From the NCBI RefSeq assembly GCF_031884435.1, contig NZ_CP134779.1, positions 1,984,001-2,048,000 on the forward strand: a stretch of DNA of 64,000 nt. The letters are read 5' to 3'. The notes under the pieces were generated by a model. It worked only from the letters and a program-made list of their open reading frames with translations. It searched no databases and had not been told where the DNA came from. This DNA comes from Bosea sp. 685. Lineage in GTDB: Bacteria > Pseudomonadota > Alphaproteobacteria > Rhizobiales > Beijerinckiaceae. Every line of letters starts with the position of its first letter. The first letter of the stretch is position 1. Positions 45,831 through 57,695 of the stretch are shown piece by piece. Both the position numbers and the translations under genes were made by a program.

Positions 45831-47819
45831 ATGAGTGAAGCGGCGCAGCGTCTGGCTTGGAAAAGCTATGACAGCAACGAAGCGGCCATGGTGGAGATCA
45901 GCTTCGGTCCTGATCGCATGCGCGTGGCTCGCCCCACTGTCGAGGCCTGGCGCGCGCTCGAAACGGTCCTTGAAGTCCATGACTATGTCGTCAGCGCTGG
46001 CGACAGCCATGGATACTTTCCCCGCAATGTCGAAGGATCAGATGCTCGCAGTCTTCACGCATTCGGACTTGCGATCGACATCAATGCTTCGACCAATCCG
46101 GTGCGAAAGACGCCCAACGGGCGCAAGGTCAGATTCTCGGACAAGGCGACCCAACGTGAGCGCGCCCGGGATGTGAAGCAGAACATCGCCGACACCGACA
46201 TGACGCGCGAGATGATCGCCGATGTCCGGGCGATCCGGACGCTCGGCGGCAAGACACTGTTCGGCTGGGGCGGCGACTGGAATTCCAAGAAGGATGCGAT
46301 GCACTTCCATATCGATGTCTCGCCCACCGAGATGGGCTTCGGGATCGATTGGTCGAGCGTGTCAGGACATCAAGACTTTGTCGGCGGGGATCATGACGCT
46401 GGCGTCTCCTCTTCGGAGGAGGAGGAACAGGATCACGTGCATTCGCATGACGACGATATGTCCGCTTTCCCTTTATTCGAGGAGACGCAGATGGCCGAAA
46501 TGAGCAGCGTGCAGCGCTTTCGTCCGCTGCTGGATTTCATCGCGGAATGTGAGGGCACGGCAAACCGGCCCGGCGGAGGTTACGATACCTCGCTCGGCTA
46601 CGGCATCTTCACAGGGGGAGAGCAGTCGCTGACCAGCATGACGCTCGATGAGATTGACAGCCTGCAAAGGAGGATGCTTCAGCACCCGAGGAACAAGCTC
46701 AATTCGTCGGCGCTCGGCCGCTACCAGATCGTCGGGAAAACCTTGCGCGGCCTGCGGCAGAAGCTCGGCTTGTCGGGGTCGCAGATCTTCTCGGCTGATT
46801 TGCAGGACCGGCTGGGCGTGGTGCTGATCCAGGGGCGCGGGAGAGATGCGCACGCGCTCGGTCTCGAATGGGCCAGCTTGCAAAGGCAGCCATCGGCAAC
46901 GATTCTCGCAAAGTACGATGAACGCGACGGCCCGGTCACGGTCATCCCCCCCAACGGTCGCCCGATGCCCTATTCCGCCGACATTCTGGTCGAGTTGCTC
47001 CAGCGACTCTTGCAGAAAGACGTTCCTAGCCCGGGAGACGGGTACACCGTCTTGAAGCAGGGGGACCGTGGTCCGCAAGTCAAGGCGCTGCAGCAAGCCT
47101 TGCATGAGCGACAATACGAGGTCGGCAAGATCGATGGAATTTTCGGAACGCTGACAACGGCGGCGGTTTCCGCTTTTCAGATCGACTACAACGTCTCGGC
47201 GAATGCGATCGGGCAGGTCGATGACACGACCTGGACAGCGCTGAACGATGCGCCGAGCCGGCCGCTCTCGAAAGAGCGCCGTGACACGACGGCCGACGAT
47301 TTGCGCCGTTCCGGCTCCGTCATCGTCGCCAATGCCGACCGCACGCGTTTCATGGGCTGGGCTTCGTCAATTCTCGGAACGCTCGGCCTTGGCAATAGCG
47401 CCTACAATAATCTCGGCACGGGCACTCGCGCGGCGTCACAGGTGACATCGACAGTCACGGCTGATGCGGCGATGTCGGCAGAGGCCTTTGCGCGCCTGAT
47501 CAAGGACGTGCCAGCGGCGATTCTTCAGCAGTTTTTCCCAGTCAACCCGCAACAGATGAATGCTGCAATCGCCAAGGCGCACGATATTGCTATTGCTGCG
47601 GCGCAGAAGGCTGGAGCCGCGGTCGTTTCGTCCCCGTCTGCTTCAGGGCTGGTGGAGACTTTGCTGCCAACGGTGATCAACAGCGTGCTGCCGGGCTTTG
47701 GCGGATCGCTGGCCGTGCTTGGCCTTGGGATCGCGACGCATCTGTTCGGATCGCGGATTATCGAACGGCGCGTCCAGAACCAGCGCGATGGCTCCAATAT
47801 TGGTCCGGGTTCGAATTGA
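45831..47819 (+). CDS. three-domain peptidoglycan hydrolase (M15 peptidase, lambda-type lysozyme, PG-binding)
   Basis: 662 residues from ATG 45831, with GGAG six bases before it; earlier in-frame starts (45699, 45732) lack ribosome sites. Domain 1 (about 60–175): VanY/M15 peptidase, SLHAFGLAIDIN with His76 and Asp83, and MHFHID with His160. Linker 191–210 is acidic and His-rich. Domain 2 (230–345): lambda endolysin-like lysozyme, FIAECEGTANR with Glu241 and SALGRYQIV. Domain 3 (402–470): peptidoglycan-binding, LKQGDRGPQVKALQQAL. The C-terminus has hydrophobic segments near 555–570 and 610–640. No signal peptide. Both peptide and glycan cutting are predicted. Confidence 0.75.
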   Translation: MSEAAQRLAWKSYDSNEAAMVEISFGPDRMRVARPTVEAWRALETVLEVHDYVVSAGDSHGYFPRNVEGSDARSLHAFGLAIDINASTNPVRKTPNGRKVRFSDKATQRERARDVKQNIADTDMTREMIADVRAIRTLGGKTLFGWGGDWNSKKDAMHFHIDVSPTEMGFGIDWSSVSGHQDFVGGDHDAGVSSSEEEEQDHVHSHDDDMSAFPLFEETQMAEMSSVQRFRPLLDFIAECEGTANRPGGGYDTSLGYGIFTGGEQSLTSMTLDEIDSLQRRMLQHPRNKLNSSALGRYQIVGKTLRGLRQKLGLSGSQIFSADLQDRLGVVLIQGRGRDAHALGLEWASLQRQPSATILAKYDERDGPVTVIPPNGRPMPYSADILVELLQRLLQKDVPSPGDGYTVLKQGDRGPQVKALQQALHERQYEVGKIDGIFGTLTTAAVSAFQIDYNVSANAIGQVDDTTWTALNDAPSRPLSKERRDTTADDLRRSGSVIVANADRTRFMGWASSILGTLGLGNSAYNNLGTGTRAASQVTSTVTADAAMSAEAFARLIKDVPAAILQQFFPVNPQQMNAAIAKAHDIAIAAAQKAGAAVVSSPSASGLVETLLPTVINSVLPGFGGSLAVLGLGIATHLFGSRIIERRVQNQRDGSNIGPGSN

Positions 47820-48236
47820 CGTAAAAAGGCTGGGCGCGACGCCGCGACGACTTGGCTTCGTCTGAACTTGGCTTCGTCTGATCACATGGCCCAACCCGAG
47901 GGTTTGCGCGTGCTTTGGCTATGATCACCTGCTTGCTGTGCGACATACGGTCCAAGCAAGGGGTCGAAGCAAGCAAATGCAGACAACTCCAACTGTCGGT
48001 CGCGAAGGCCAAGGCCGTGTCAGGCGATCGTCAGGCGCCAGGTGGTTGGAGACTGAGCGAGATGGCCTGTGGACGTGAGAGAATTCCCTGATCGCTGCCG
48101 TGGCATACCGGTAACCGCGTGGCGCTGGCAAAAACGAGCGGCGTACACGTGCGTCAACCTTGCATCCTCTCCCAAAACCCCTTAATGCGACCGCGCTTTT
48201 CAGGCCTCGTAGGGCCGTTGTCAGGAAACAGGTGTC
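47820..48236. other. intergenic region and tuf leader
   Basis: 417 bases without a supported gene. A 16-base tandem duplication, ACTTGGCTTCGTCTGA, occurs at 47850–47865 and 47866–47881. The last 100 bases should hold the tuf promoter and leader; I see no clear −10/−35 pair, only AGGAAACAGGTGTC before the start codon as ribosome site. Confidence 0.5.
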
Positions 48237-49427
<1,191 letters not shown>

Positions 49428-49453
49428 TTCAAGCATCGGCTGCAAAGCTTTGA

Positions 49454-49486
49454 AAGGGCGGCGGAAACGCCGCCCTTTTCTGTTTT
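49454..49486 (+). terminator. rho-independent terminator of tuf
   Basis: Stem AGGGCGGCG/CGCCGCCCT with a GAAA tetraloop, followed by TTTTCTGTTTT. It ends tuf transcription 27 bases after the stop codon. Confidence 0.92.
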
Positions 49487-49607
49487 AATCCATGCCCTTG
49501 CCGCGCAGCCGGCCCGCCGAAGCGTTATGCGCCGCCTGCGAATTCCATGCTCTAGATTTGCCTGAGAGAGCGGGCCCAGCCGCTCCGATCATGGAGGAGC
49601 ATGCCCG

Positions 49608-50510
49608 ATGCCTTTCAAGCCACCCTTTCCCGGCATCCATTCGATCGTCTTCGCCCTGTTTGACGCGCAAGAGCGGCTGGATCGGGAGGCGATGCGCCGG
49701 CAGACCCAGATCAGCCTCGATCTCGATGTGCAGGGTATGGCGGCGCTTGGCCTCGCCACCGAAGTCTCGAAGCTCACCGTCGCCGAGCGCTGCACGGTCA
49801 TGGAATGGATGGCGGAGGACGTTGCCGGCCGCAAGCCGCTCGCCTTCACCATCTTCGGCTCATCGGTGGCGGAGCAGATCGATCTCGTCCGCGTCGCGGA
49901 GCGGAATGGCGCGGATTGGGTGATTCTCCAGCCGCCCATGGTCGGCAGCTTCGGCGCCGCCGAGTATATCCGCTTCTTCGGGCGCGTCGCCGAGGCAACC
50001 TCGTTACCGGTCGCGATCCAGAACGCCCCTGCCTATATGGGCCGTGGCCTATCGGCGGAGGACATCCGCGAACTGGTACGGCAGCATCCCAACATCTGCC
50101 TCATCAAGGGAGAGGGCTCCGTCGTCGAGATCGAGCGGCTGATCGCGATCACCGAAGGGCATCTGCCGATCCTGAATGGTCGAGGCGGGCTCGAATTGAT
50201 CGACAATTTCCGCGCCGGCTGTGTCGGCATGATCCTGGCGCCAGACACGATCGACTATGCGCTGCGCGCCTATAATCGCTATGTTGCGGGGGACGAGGCG
50301 GAGGCCGAGGCCGTCTATCGGCAGGTGCTGCCGGCCATTATCTTCATCATGCAGTCGATCGAGACCCTGCTCTGCTATGGCAAGCGGATATTCGGGGCGC
50401 GGGCGGGGATCGCCATCCATGATCGCGGCCCGGCGCTGCGGCCGACGGAATTCGGCCTGAAGCTGGTCGAGCGTTATGCCAGGGAACTCGGACCCTATCG
50501 CACGGGATGA
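49608..50510 (+). CDS. DapA/NAL-superfamily aldolase-like protein
   Basis: 300 residues. TIM barrel of the DHDPS superfamily: GIHSIVFALFDAQERLD start and Schiff-base Lys167 in NICLIKGEGS. The catalytic-Tyr motif YNxP is IQNAPAYMG (137–145), so the enzyme is probably not DapA itself but a pyruvate-type lyase or dehydratase. It stands alone between tuf and tRNA-Trp, an insertion relative to the usual order. Substrate unknown. Confidence 0.75.
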   Translation: MPFKPPFPGIHSIVFALFDAQERLDREAMRRQTQISLDLDVQGMAALGLATEVSKLTVAERCTVMEWMAEDVAGRKPLAFTIFGSSVAEQIDLVRVAERNGADWVILQPPMVGSFGAAEYIRFFGRVAEATSLPVAIQNAPAYMGRGLSAEDIRELVRQHPNICLIKGEGSVVEIERLIAITEGHLPILNGRGGLELIDNFRAGCVGMILAPDTIDYALRAYNRYVAGDEAEAEAVYRQVLPAIIFIMQSIETLLCYGKRIFGARAGIAIHDRGPALRPTEFGLKLVERYARELGPYRTG

Positions 50511-50571
50511 TGATCGGCTGCGTTTTCGACTTGAAAACCTCCGCGCCTTGAGGCAAAGCATCGCCGACTAC

Positions 50572-50647
50572 AGGGGTGTAGCTCAGTTGGTAGAGTACCG
50601 GTCTCCAAAACCGGTTGTCGTAGGTTCGAGCCCTACCGCCCCTGCCA
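50572..50647 (+). tRNA. trnW: tRNA-Trp (anticodon CCA)
   Basis: Acceptor AGGGGTG pairs with CGCCCCT, the anticodon stem CCGGT/ACCGG encloses CTCCAAA with anticodon CCA, the T loop is TTCGAGC, and CCA is encoded. Its place between tuf and secE is the conserved alphaproteobacterial arrangement. Confidence 0.96.
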
Positions 50648-50696
50648 GTCCCGCACGCAGCCGCTTTCCGGCGCCGGTTGGTTCTGTAGATCGCCG

Positions 50697-51428
50697 ATGA
50701 CGCAGAACATCTACGATACGCCGGCTTTCTTCAGCGCCTACAGCCAGCTGCCACGTTCGGTTCACGGCCTCGACGGCGCGCCCGAATGGCCGGTGCTGCA
50801 GAGCTTCCTTCCCGATCTGCGCGACCTCAGGGTTCTCGATCTCGGCTGCGGTTTTGGCTGGTTTTGCCGCTGGGTGCGGGAGAACGGCGCGGCGAGCGTG
50901 CTCGGTGTCGATGTCTCCGAGCGCATGCTGGCAAGGGCGCGGGAAGAGACCGGCGACAGGGCCGTCAGCTATGAGCGCGCCGATCTGGAGCGCTTCGCGC
51001 CCGCGCCCGGCAGCTTCGATTTCGTCTATAGCTCGCTTGCCTTTCACTATCTGACGGATCTGGGCGGGTTGCTCGAGAGGGTCGGCCAGGCGCTGCCACT
51101 TGGCGGCATGCTGGTCTGCTCGGTCGAACATCCCTTGATGACGGCTCCCGCCCATCAGGGCTGGTCGCTCGACCGCGACGGGCAGCCGGCCTGGCCGGTG
51201 AACGGCTATCTGGCGGAAGGGCCGCGCACCACGGACTGGCTGGCGAAGGGCGTGATCAAGCAGCACCGCACGATCGCGACCTATCTCGACCTCATGCTCC
51301 GAGCCGGCTTTGCCCTGACGCATTGCATGGAATGGGCTCCCAGCGAAGATCAGGTCGCGGCCCATCCGGAATGGGCGAAGGAGCGGGAGCGACCATCCTT
51401 CCTGCTGCTGGGCTGCAAACGCCTTTAG
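50697..51428 (+). CDS. class I SAM-dependent methyltransferase
   Basis: 243 residues. SAM motif I is VLDLGCGFGWFCRW (residues 46–59), followed by VLGVDVSERMLARARE (motif II) and FDFVYSSLAFHYLTDL (post-II/IV). It belongs to the UbiE/type-11 group acting on small molecules. It is inserted between tRNA-Trp and secE, with 50 and 180 bases on each side, so it is probably an independent gene. Substrate unknown. Confidence 0.8.
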   Translation: MTQNIYDTPAFFSAYSQLPRSVHGLDGAPEWPVLQSFLPDLRDLRVLDLGCGFGWFCRWVRENGAASVLGVDVSERMLARAREETGDRAVSYERADLERFAPAPGSFDFVYSSLAFHYLTDLGGLLERVGQALPLGGMLVCSVEHPLMTAPAHQGWSLDRDGQPAWPVNGYLAEGPRTTDWLAKGVIKQHRTIATYLDLMLRAGFALTHCMEWAPSEDQVAAHPEWAKERERPSFLLLGCKRL

Positions 51429-51608
51429 CTCCCGTCCAGGGCTGCTCGCAGGCCTTTGAAAAGGCGCTTGGCTAACGCTGCGGCCCGTTGTAAGAGGCAC
51501 GTCATGACGGCGCGCGGCTCCACGAGCCCCGCGCCGCGAATGTTTCAGGACGGCCGATTCGGCCTTCGGCGAGGGCCGGAGCGCGGTTTTGGAACCCGAG
51601 GTGATACG

Positions 51609-51803
51609 ATGGCTAAGACCAACCCCTTCAGCTTCCTGCAGGACGTTCGCACCGAAGCGACGAAGGTTACCTGGCCGTCGCGGCGCGAGACGCTGATCAC
51701 GACGGGTCTCGTGCTTGCCATGGTGGTCGTCTCGAGCCTGTTCTTCCTTTTCACCGATACGATCATTCGTTGGTCGCTCGGCATCATCCTCGGCGCACGC
51801 TGA
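51609..51803 (+). CDS. secE: preprotein translocase subunit SecE
   Basis: 64 residues, the short alphaproteobacterial form with a single transmembrane helix. NPFSFLQDVRTEATKVTWPS is the conserved cytosolic amphipathic segment, then the helix LVLAMVVVSSLFFLFTDTII. It clamps SecY in the inner membrane. Start ATG 51609; the open frame before it is not coding. Precedes nusG by 14 bases, as is universal. The 180-base leader 51429–51608 holds the promoter. Confidence 0.95.
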   Translation: MAKTNPFSFLQDVRTEATKVTWPSRRETLITTGLVLAMVVVSSLFFLFTDTIIRWSLGIILGAR

Positions 51804-51817
51804 ACGGAATCAGACAC

Positions 51818-52351
51818 GTGACAACTCGCTGGTACATCGTCCACGCCTATTCCAACTTCGAGAACAAGGTCGCGCAGTCGATCCGCGATCAGGCGGCGCA
51901 GCGCAATCTCGCCGACAAGTTCGACGAGGTCCTAGTGCCGACCGAGAAGGTCGTCGAGGTTCGGCGCGGCCGCAAGGTCGATGCCGAGCGCAAGTTCTTC
52001 CCCGGTTATGTGCTGGTGAAGTGTGAGATGACCGATGAGGTCTACCACCTGATCAAGAACACGCCGAAGGTCACCGGCTTCCTGGGCGCCGACAAGGCCA
52101 AGCCCATGCCGATCCCCGAGGTCGAGGCGATGCGGATCAAGGGCCAGGTCGCCGAGGGCATCGAGCGGCCGAAGCCGACGGTCGTCTTCGAGATCGGCGA
52201 GCAGGTGAAGGTCTCCGACGGGCCCTTCGCCTCGTTCAACGGCGTGGTCGAGGATGTCGATCACGGCCGCGCCCGGCTCAAGGTCGCGGTCTCGATTTTC
52301 GGCCGCGCGACCCCGGTCGAGCTCGAATACGGCCAGGTCGAGAAGCTCTGA
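51818..52351 (+). CDS. nusG: transcription termination/antitermination factor NusG
   Basis: 177 residues starting at GTG 51818 (VTTRWYIVHAYSNFENKVAQ). N-terminal NGN domain binds RNA polymerase (FFPGYVLVKCEMTDEVYHLI); KOW domain is VKVSDGPFASFNGVVEDVDHGRARLKV. It couples transcription to Rho and to ribosomes. The usual next gene, rplK, is displaced by a chemoreceptor and a cytochrome b561. Confidence 0.97.
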   Translation: MTTRWYIVHAYSNFENKVAQSIRDQAAQRNLADKFDEVLVPTEKVVEVRRGRKVDAERKFFPGYVLVKCEMTDEVYHLIKNTPKVTGFLGADKAKPMPIPEVEAMRIKGQVAEGIERPKPTVVFEIGEQVKVSDGPFASFNGVVEDVDHGRARLKVAVSIFGRATPVELEYGQVEKL

Positions 52352-52461
52352 GCATTGCCCGACAAGGTTCGGCGGGCCGCGTGCCCACCGAGCCGTCGTG
52401 GTTAACGGCTCCTTCACCCACTTGCCGCAAGGTCCGCGCCTGACGATCTGGCGCGGGTGGC

Positions 52462-54072
52462 ATGTTTCCAAAGTCCTTCAGGGCGACTGTCGATCAGCGT
52501 CTGGCGCTCTGGGGCGCCATGCTCGGCTTGCTTGCCTGCCTGTTTGCTGCGACCGAATTCGTCGGCGCCAGCCGGCTATCCGAGTTCTCGCGCGAACTCG
52601 TCGCGCGGACGGCCGCCGCCGATGCGATGGCGACGACGAGCCCCGCCTATCAGCGCGTGATCAACGCCCTGTTGCCCGATAATGGCGCCGTGCCGGAGCG
52701 GGTCGATATCGAATCGGTCGAGGGCGTTACGGCTGGCGTCGCCGCTTCGCTCGACGGCGAGGTTCGGATGCGTGCCGAGGAGGCTGTCGCGCTGCTGCGC
52801 GAACTGGCCCGGTTTGCCGCTACAGATCGCGAGGCGGCGCGCGGCGCGCTCCGCCAATCCACAATCAAGCGCAACGAGCTGCGCATGGCCCTGAACGAGG
52901 GCGTCGGCACGGTCGCCGGCCGGCTCGCCTACCACATCGACAATGCGCGCCAGAACAAGATCCTGCTGTCGCTGCTGGCCGTGTTCACCGTCGTGATGAT
53001 CGTGACGCTCGAATATCGCTGGCTGGTCAAGCCGATCCTCGGCATGGCCCGCGCGCTCGGCACGCGTGAGCGGGACCAGGCCTGGCTCGACAAGGTCGCG
53101 ATGCGCCGCGACGAGATCGGCATGCTCGGCCGTGCCTTGGCGACGCATCTCGGCGAGCAGCGCTCGCAGCAGGCCGTGGCGGCGGCGCGGCTCTCGTCCC
53201 TGGCGGAGGAGATCGCCAGACAGGAGCGGATTCAGGTCCACAGCGTCGCCTTCCAGGAGAGGATCGCCGCGATCGCGTCTGCGCTGGAGCAGCATGCTGC
53301 GCGGATGTCGGGGGCGTCGGGCGAGCTCGCCCGTCTGTCCGGCTCCGTCGATGCGCAAGCGACAGCAGCCGCGCAGTCGACGCAGCGCGCCTCGTCCCAT
53401 GTCGACGATGTCGCCCGTTCCATCGCGGAGGTGTCGACGCTCCTGGCCAACACGACCGGCGAGGCGCAGGCGACTTCGGCAGTGGCCGAAGCGGCCAAAT
53501 CCCTGGTTTCGGCAGCAGCCGACGACAATGTCGAGCTGGCGGAGGCGGTACGCAGCATCGACCAGGTCATCGGCATCATCGAGCAGGTGGCGAGCAAGAC
53601 CAATCTGCTCGCTCTCAACGCGACGATCGAGGCTGCGCATGCCGGCGAGGCCGGGCGAGGCTTCGCCGTGGTCGCCGCCGAGGTCAAGCAGCTCGCCAAC
53701 CGGACGGCGCAAGCGACGGAGGAGGTCCGGCGCGGACTAGCGGCGATCCGTGTGGCGGCCGGTGGCATGTCGGAGCGTGTCGGCGCGCTTGTCGCCTCGG
53801 TCGATCAGGTCGACCGCGCGGCTGCGGCGATTTCGGCGCTGGCGCAGCGCCAGGAGGCGAGCTCGCGCTCGATCAGCAATAGCACTGCCAAGACGGCGGG
53901 CGATGTCCGGCTCGCGGCGGAACAGGTCGGGCAGGTCGCTGGCATGGTCGAGAGCTGGCGGCGGACCGGCGAGGTCGCGACGCTGGCCTCGGCGGATCTC
54001 GACCGCAAGGCCTCCGAGCTGCGGGAGGCGGTCGATGCCTTCATCGTCGAGACGCACAGGGTGAGTGCATGA
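52462..54072 (+). CDS. methyl-accepting chemotaxis protein
   Basis: 536 residues. Transmembrane helix 1 at about 16–36 ([19 protein letters not shown]), helix 2 about 168–188 ([19 protein letters not shown]), giving a periplasmic ligand domain of about 130 residues. The signalling tip is [32 protein letters not shown] near residues 375–410, conserved in all chemoreceptors. Long helical coiled coils flank it. Ligand unknown. An insertion in the ribosomal-protein/RNA-polymerase block. Confidence 0.85.
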   Translation: MFPKSFRATVDQRLALWGAMLGLLACLFAATEFVGASRLSEFSRELVARTAAADAMATTSPAYQRVINALLPDNGAVPERVDIESVEGVTAGVAASLDGEVRMRAEEAVALLRELARFAATDREAARGALRQSTIKRNELRMALNEGVGTVAGRLAYHIDNARQNKILLSLLAVFTVVMIVTLEYRWLVKPILGMARALGTRERDQAWLDKVAMRRDEIGMLGRALATHLGEQRSQQAVAAARLSSLAEEIARQERIQVHSVAFQERIAAIASALEQHAARMSGASGELARLSGSVDAQATAAAQSTQRASSHVDDVARSIAEVSTLLANTTGEAQATSAVAEAAKSLVSAAADDNVELAEAVRSIDQVIGIIEQVASKTNLLALNATIEAAHAGEAGRGFAVVAAEVKQLANRTAQATEEVRRGLAAIRVAAGGMSERVGALVASVDQVDRAAAAISALAQRQEASSRSISNSTAKTAGDVRLAAEQVGQVAGMVESWRRTGEVATLASADLDRKASELREAVDAFIVETHRVSA

Positions 54073-54686
54073 ACGCGCCGGTCGCAGGCGGGGGCGCGGA
54101 AGCTTTCGAGTCGATCCATATCGTCGCGGGGCAGGGGCCGCGAACCTTCCCGGCCATCTCGAAGTCGCTGCATTGGCTGACGGCCGGGCTCGTGCTCGTC
54201 ATGTTCGCGACCGGCGTCTTGATGAAGCAGATCGGCGACGGACCGCTGGCGGACGCATTCTACACCTTCCACAAGATGGCTGGGGCGAGTTTGCTGGCGC
54301 TGGTCCTGCTGCGGCTCTGCTATCGCGTCTTTACGCAACTGACGGGGCGTTGGCGCCGCGGCGCGGGGAGCCATGTCATCCATGGCATTCTCTATGCGGG
54401 GCTGATCCTGACGCCGCTATTGGGCTTGGCCGGCATATCCGACTATGGCGCGCGCGATGTCTATTTCGGTCTTTCGCTGCCGCTGATCTGGCCTGAAGGA
54501 GCCGGCTATTCGGATCTGCTGTTCAGGAGCCATGCCTGGCTCGCTTTCGGCTTGATCGCGCTGGTCGTGGCGCATGTCGGCATCGCGCTCGGGGACTTCA
54601 TTCAGCGCGGTGGTGCGCGCGCGGCTTTGCTGCCGGGCAAGATGACGCAGCCGGAAAGTGCTTCCCCTTCCGCTTCGAATATGTAA
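54069..54686 (+). CDS. cytochrome b561 family protein
   Basis: 205 residues with about four transmembrane helices. Haem-ligand His are visible in [61 protein letters not shown] and [18 protein letters not shown]. Family members pass electrons between quinol and periplasmic acceptors. The start overlaps the chemoreceptor stop by four bases, so they are one unit; a redox signal to the receptor is possible but speculative. Confidence 0.85.
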   Translation: MNAPVAGGGAEAFESIHIVAGQGPRTFPAISKSLHWLTAGLVLVMFATGVLMKQIGDGPLADAFYTFHKMAGASLLALVLLRLCYRVFTQLTGRWRRGAGSHVIHGILYAGLILTPLLGLAGISDYGARDVYFGLSLPLIWPEGAGYSDLLFRSHAWLAFGLIALVVAHVGIALGDFIQRGGARAALLPGKMTQPESASPSASNM

Positions 54687-54843
54687 TAGCCCGCGCCTCA
54701 CTTGCGTGGGAGGCCGGCCGGTCGCCAACCGGAATTCCCTGCCGCACCACGCTCTGCAACCACCCTGACCCCGAGCGAAGCAGTTCGCGGGCAGGGCGTC
54801 GTCGTTCCGATAGGCGTCGGAGCGGACGGCAGGAGCAGCCATC

Positions 54844-55275
54844 ATGGCAAAGAAGATCACGGGTTACGTGAAGCTTCAGGTTCCGGCGGGCGCGGCCAAT
54901 CCGTCGCCGCCGATCGGTCCGGCGCTGGGTCAGCGCGGCCTCAACATCATGGAATTCTGCAAGGCCTTCAACGCGAAGACCGCGCAGATGGAAAAGGGCA
55001 TGCCGATCCCGGTGATCATCACCGCGTATCAGGATCGCTCCTTCACCTTCGAGATGAAGCAGCCGCCGGTCTCGTACTGGCTGAAGAAGGCCGCTGGCCT
55101 GACCGCCGGCTCGAAGACGCCTGGTCGCGGCGGCAATGTCGGCAAGGTCACCGTCGCTCAGATCAATGAGATCGCCGAGAAGAAGATGGCCGATCTCAAC
55201 TGCGATTCGATCGAATCCGCCTCGTCCATGATCAAGGGCTCCGCCCGGTCCATGGGCCTGGAAGTCGTGGGCTGA
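54844..55275 (+). CDS. rplK: 50S ribosomal protein L11
   Basis: 143 residues. [33 protein letters not shown] is the L11 N-terminal domain (residues 6–38), and the C-terminal rRNA-binding part ends [22 protein letters not shown]. It forms the GTPase-associated centre with 23S rRNA. First gene of the rplKA pair; the 157-base gap 54687–54843 should contain the promoter. Confidence 0.97.
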   Translation: MAKKITGYVKLQVPAGAANPSPPIGPALGQRGLNIMEFCKAFNAKTAQMEKGMPIPVIITAYQDRSFTFEMKQPPVSYWLKKAAGLTAGSKTPGRGGNVGKVTVAQINEIAEKKMADLNCDSIESASSMIKGSARSMGLEVVG

Positions 55276-55288
55276 GGGGAAACAGACG

Positions 55289-55987
<699 letters not shown>

Positions 55988-56492
55988 GAGGCCTGACGGC
56001 CGGCTTTGCGCCGGCCGTTGCCCGGGCTTGATCCGACGGGGTCAAGTCCCCACTTGGCAGAAGCAGGCGAAAGCGTTAAGACGCAGGCCTGTTTCCATAA
56101 GTGATGTGGGCTCCAACGTGCTTCGCACGAGGGGGTCCGTTTCGCGTTTTTCGGCGGTTTGCCGCCGAAGAATGGATGTTTGGGGCGCGGAGAGCGATCT
56201 TTGGGCCCGAATCATCCAGTCCTGTCTGAGACTGCAGGTGCTCCTCGGCTTCGGCTGGGGGCATAATTTCGCCAAGAGGCCTGCATAGACGGTGCAAGAG
56301 CTCAAGCGGGATCGCAAGGTCCCGAAGACGGTTCGAACCATCTCGCCCGATCGCGGCCGGCAACGGTCAAGAGCGGGGACAGGGCACTGAGCGTCGCTCT
56401 TATCCAGCGCCGGTGTCAACCGGGGTTTCTTGAGAGCGACACGTGCAACCGGCGGCAAGCCCTCAAGCCTGCCGCCTACCGGAGAGAGCCCA
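55988..56492 (+). promoter_or_regulatory. rplA–rplJ intergenic: hairpins and rplJ leader
   Basis: 505 bases. A strong hairpin, ACGGCCGGC/GCCGGCCGT (55996–56018), lies just after rplA but has no T tract, so it may be a processing site. A stem GGCGGCA/TGCCGCC (56451–56476) lies 16 bases ahead of the GTG start and close to the ribosome site, where an L10/L12 autoregulatory leader is known in other bacteria. The promoter is somewhere in the middle; I see no convincing boxes. Confidence 0.5.
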
Positions 56493-57008
56493 GTGGATAG
56501 AACGGCAAAGAATGATGCCGTCGCGACGCTGAACGGTGTGTTTGCGAACACGTCGGTCGTTGTCGTGGCCCACTATGCGGGTTTGACGGTGGCCCAGTTC
56601 CAGAAGCTTCGTCGCGAGATGAAGGCCAATGGCGCCACCGTGAAGGTCGCAAAGAACCGGCTGGCCAAGATCGCTCTTGAAGGCACCGACGTCGCGTCCA
56701 TCAGCAACCTGCTGACGGGTCCCACCCTGATCGCTTATTCCAACGATCCGGTCGCGGCGCCGAAGGTCGCCACCGCTTTCGCCAAGGACAATGACAAGCT
56801 CGTCATCCTCGGCGGCGCGATGGGCAAGACCGCCCTGAACCCCGACGGCGTCAAGGCCCTGGCCACGATGCCCTCGCTCGACGAACTGCGCGCCAAGTTG
56901 CTCGGCCTGCTTCAGGCTCCTGCAACCAAGCTTGCCCAGCTCTCGACCGCGCCTGCTGCGAAGCTCGCGCGCGTGTTTCAGGCATATGCCGACAAGGATG
57001 CGGCCTGA
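56493..57008 (+). CDS. rplJ: 50S ribosomal protein L10
   Basis: 171 residues from GTG 56493 with GGAGAG upstream. [35 protein letters not shown] and [15 protein letters not shown] are typical (first 35 residues). It anchors L7/L12 dimers to the ribosome stalk through its C-terminal helix. Co-transcribed with rplL, 54 bases downstream. Confidence 0.97.
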   Translation: MDRTAKNDAVATLNGVFANTSVVVVAHYAGLTVAQFQKLRREMKANGATVKVAKNRLAKIALEGTDVASISNLLTGPTLIAYSNDPVAAPKVATAFAKDNDKLVILGGAMGKTALNPDGVKALATMPSLDELRAKLLGLLQAPATKLAQLSTAPAAKLARVFQAYADKDAA

Positions 57009-57062
57009 ACGGCCAGTTACCCCTGATCAACGTTCGAACCTCTTTTACGTAGGAACTTAACC

Positions 57063-57437
57063 ATGGCTGATCTTGCTAAGCTCGTTGACGAGCTGTCGTC
57101 CCTCACGGTCCTCGAGGCCGCCGACCTCGCCAAGCTTCTCGAAGAGAAGTGGGGCGTCTCCGCCGCTGCCGCCGTTGCGGTTGCCGGCCCCGCCGCTGGC
57201 CCCGCTGCGGCTGCTGTCGAAGAGCAGACCGAGTTCAACGTCATTCTTGCCGCCGTCGGCGACAAGAAGATTGAAGTCATCAAGGAAGTCCGCGCCATCA
57301 CTGGCCTGGGCCTCAAGGAAGCCAAGGACCTGGTCGAGGCCGCTCCGAAGGCTGTCAAGGAGTCGGTGACCAAGGACGAGGCCGAGAAGCTCAAGAAGCA
57401 GCTCGAGGCCGTCGGCGCCAAGGTCGAGCTCAAGTGA
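57063..57437 (+). CDS. rplL: 50S ribosomal protein L7/L12
   Basis: 124 residues: N-terminal dimerisation domain, Ala/Pro hinge ([15 protein letters not shown]) and C-terminal domain [22 protein letters not shown] then [15 protein letters not shown]. Recruits translation GTPases. Followed by structured sequence before rpoB. Confidence 0.98.
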   Translation: MADLAKLVDELSSLTVLEAADLAKLLEEKWGVSAAAAVAVAGPAAGPAAAAVEEQTEFNVILAAVGDKKIEVIKEVRAITGLGLKEAKDLVEAAPKAVKESVTKDEAEKLKKQLEAVGAKVELK

Positions 57438-57695
57438 GCTGGGCCGGCGTAATGCCGGTCCGACCCTAGTCAACACAGACAGTCCCGGGGCGGTTTTCCG
57501 CCTCCGGGGCTGTTGCGTCGTTTCCGTACTTGCGTGCGGACAGGTTGAGAAAGCTCCCGGCGCAACCTTGCGTTGTGAAGCTCCAGTTCAGATGATGTCG
57601 GCGCGATGATGCGCCGAACGGCTCACCCGGCGGCCAAGCCGCCTCTACCGCGGCAGACTGCCGGGTGAGCCGTCCGAGAGATTGCGAGGAACAAA
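57438..57695 (+). promoter_or_regulatory. rplL–rpoB intergenic stem-loops
   Basis: 258 bases with two structures. A hairpin at about 57483–57509 (CCCGGGGCGG/CCGCCTCCGGGG, one bulge). A second, longer one has perfect 14-base arms, ACGGCTCACCCGGC at 57618–57631 and its complement at 57660–57673, just before the rpoB ribosome site. Such placement suggests attenuation or RNase III processing between the ribosomal and polymerase parts. Confidence 0.55.
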
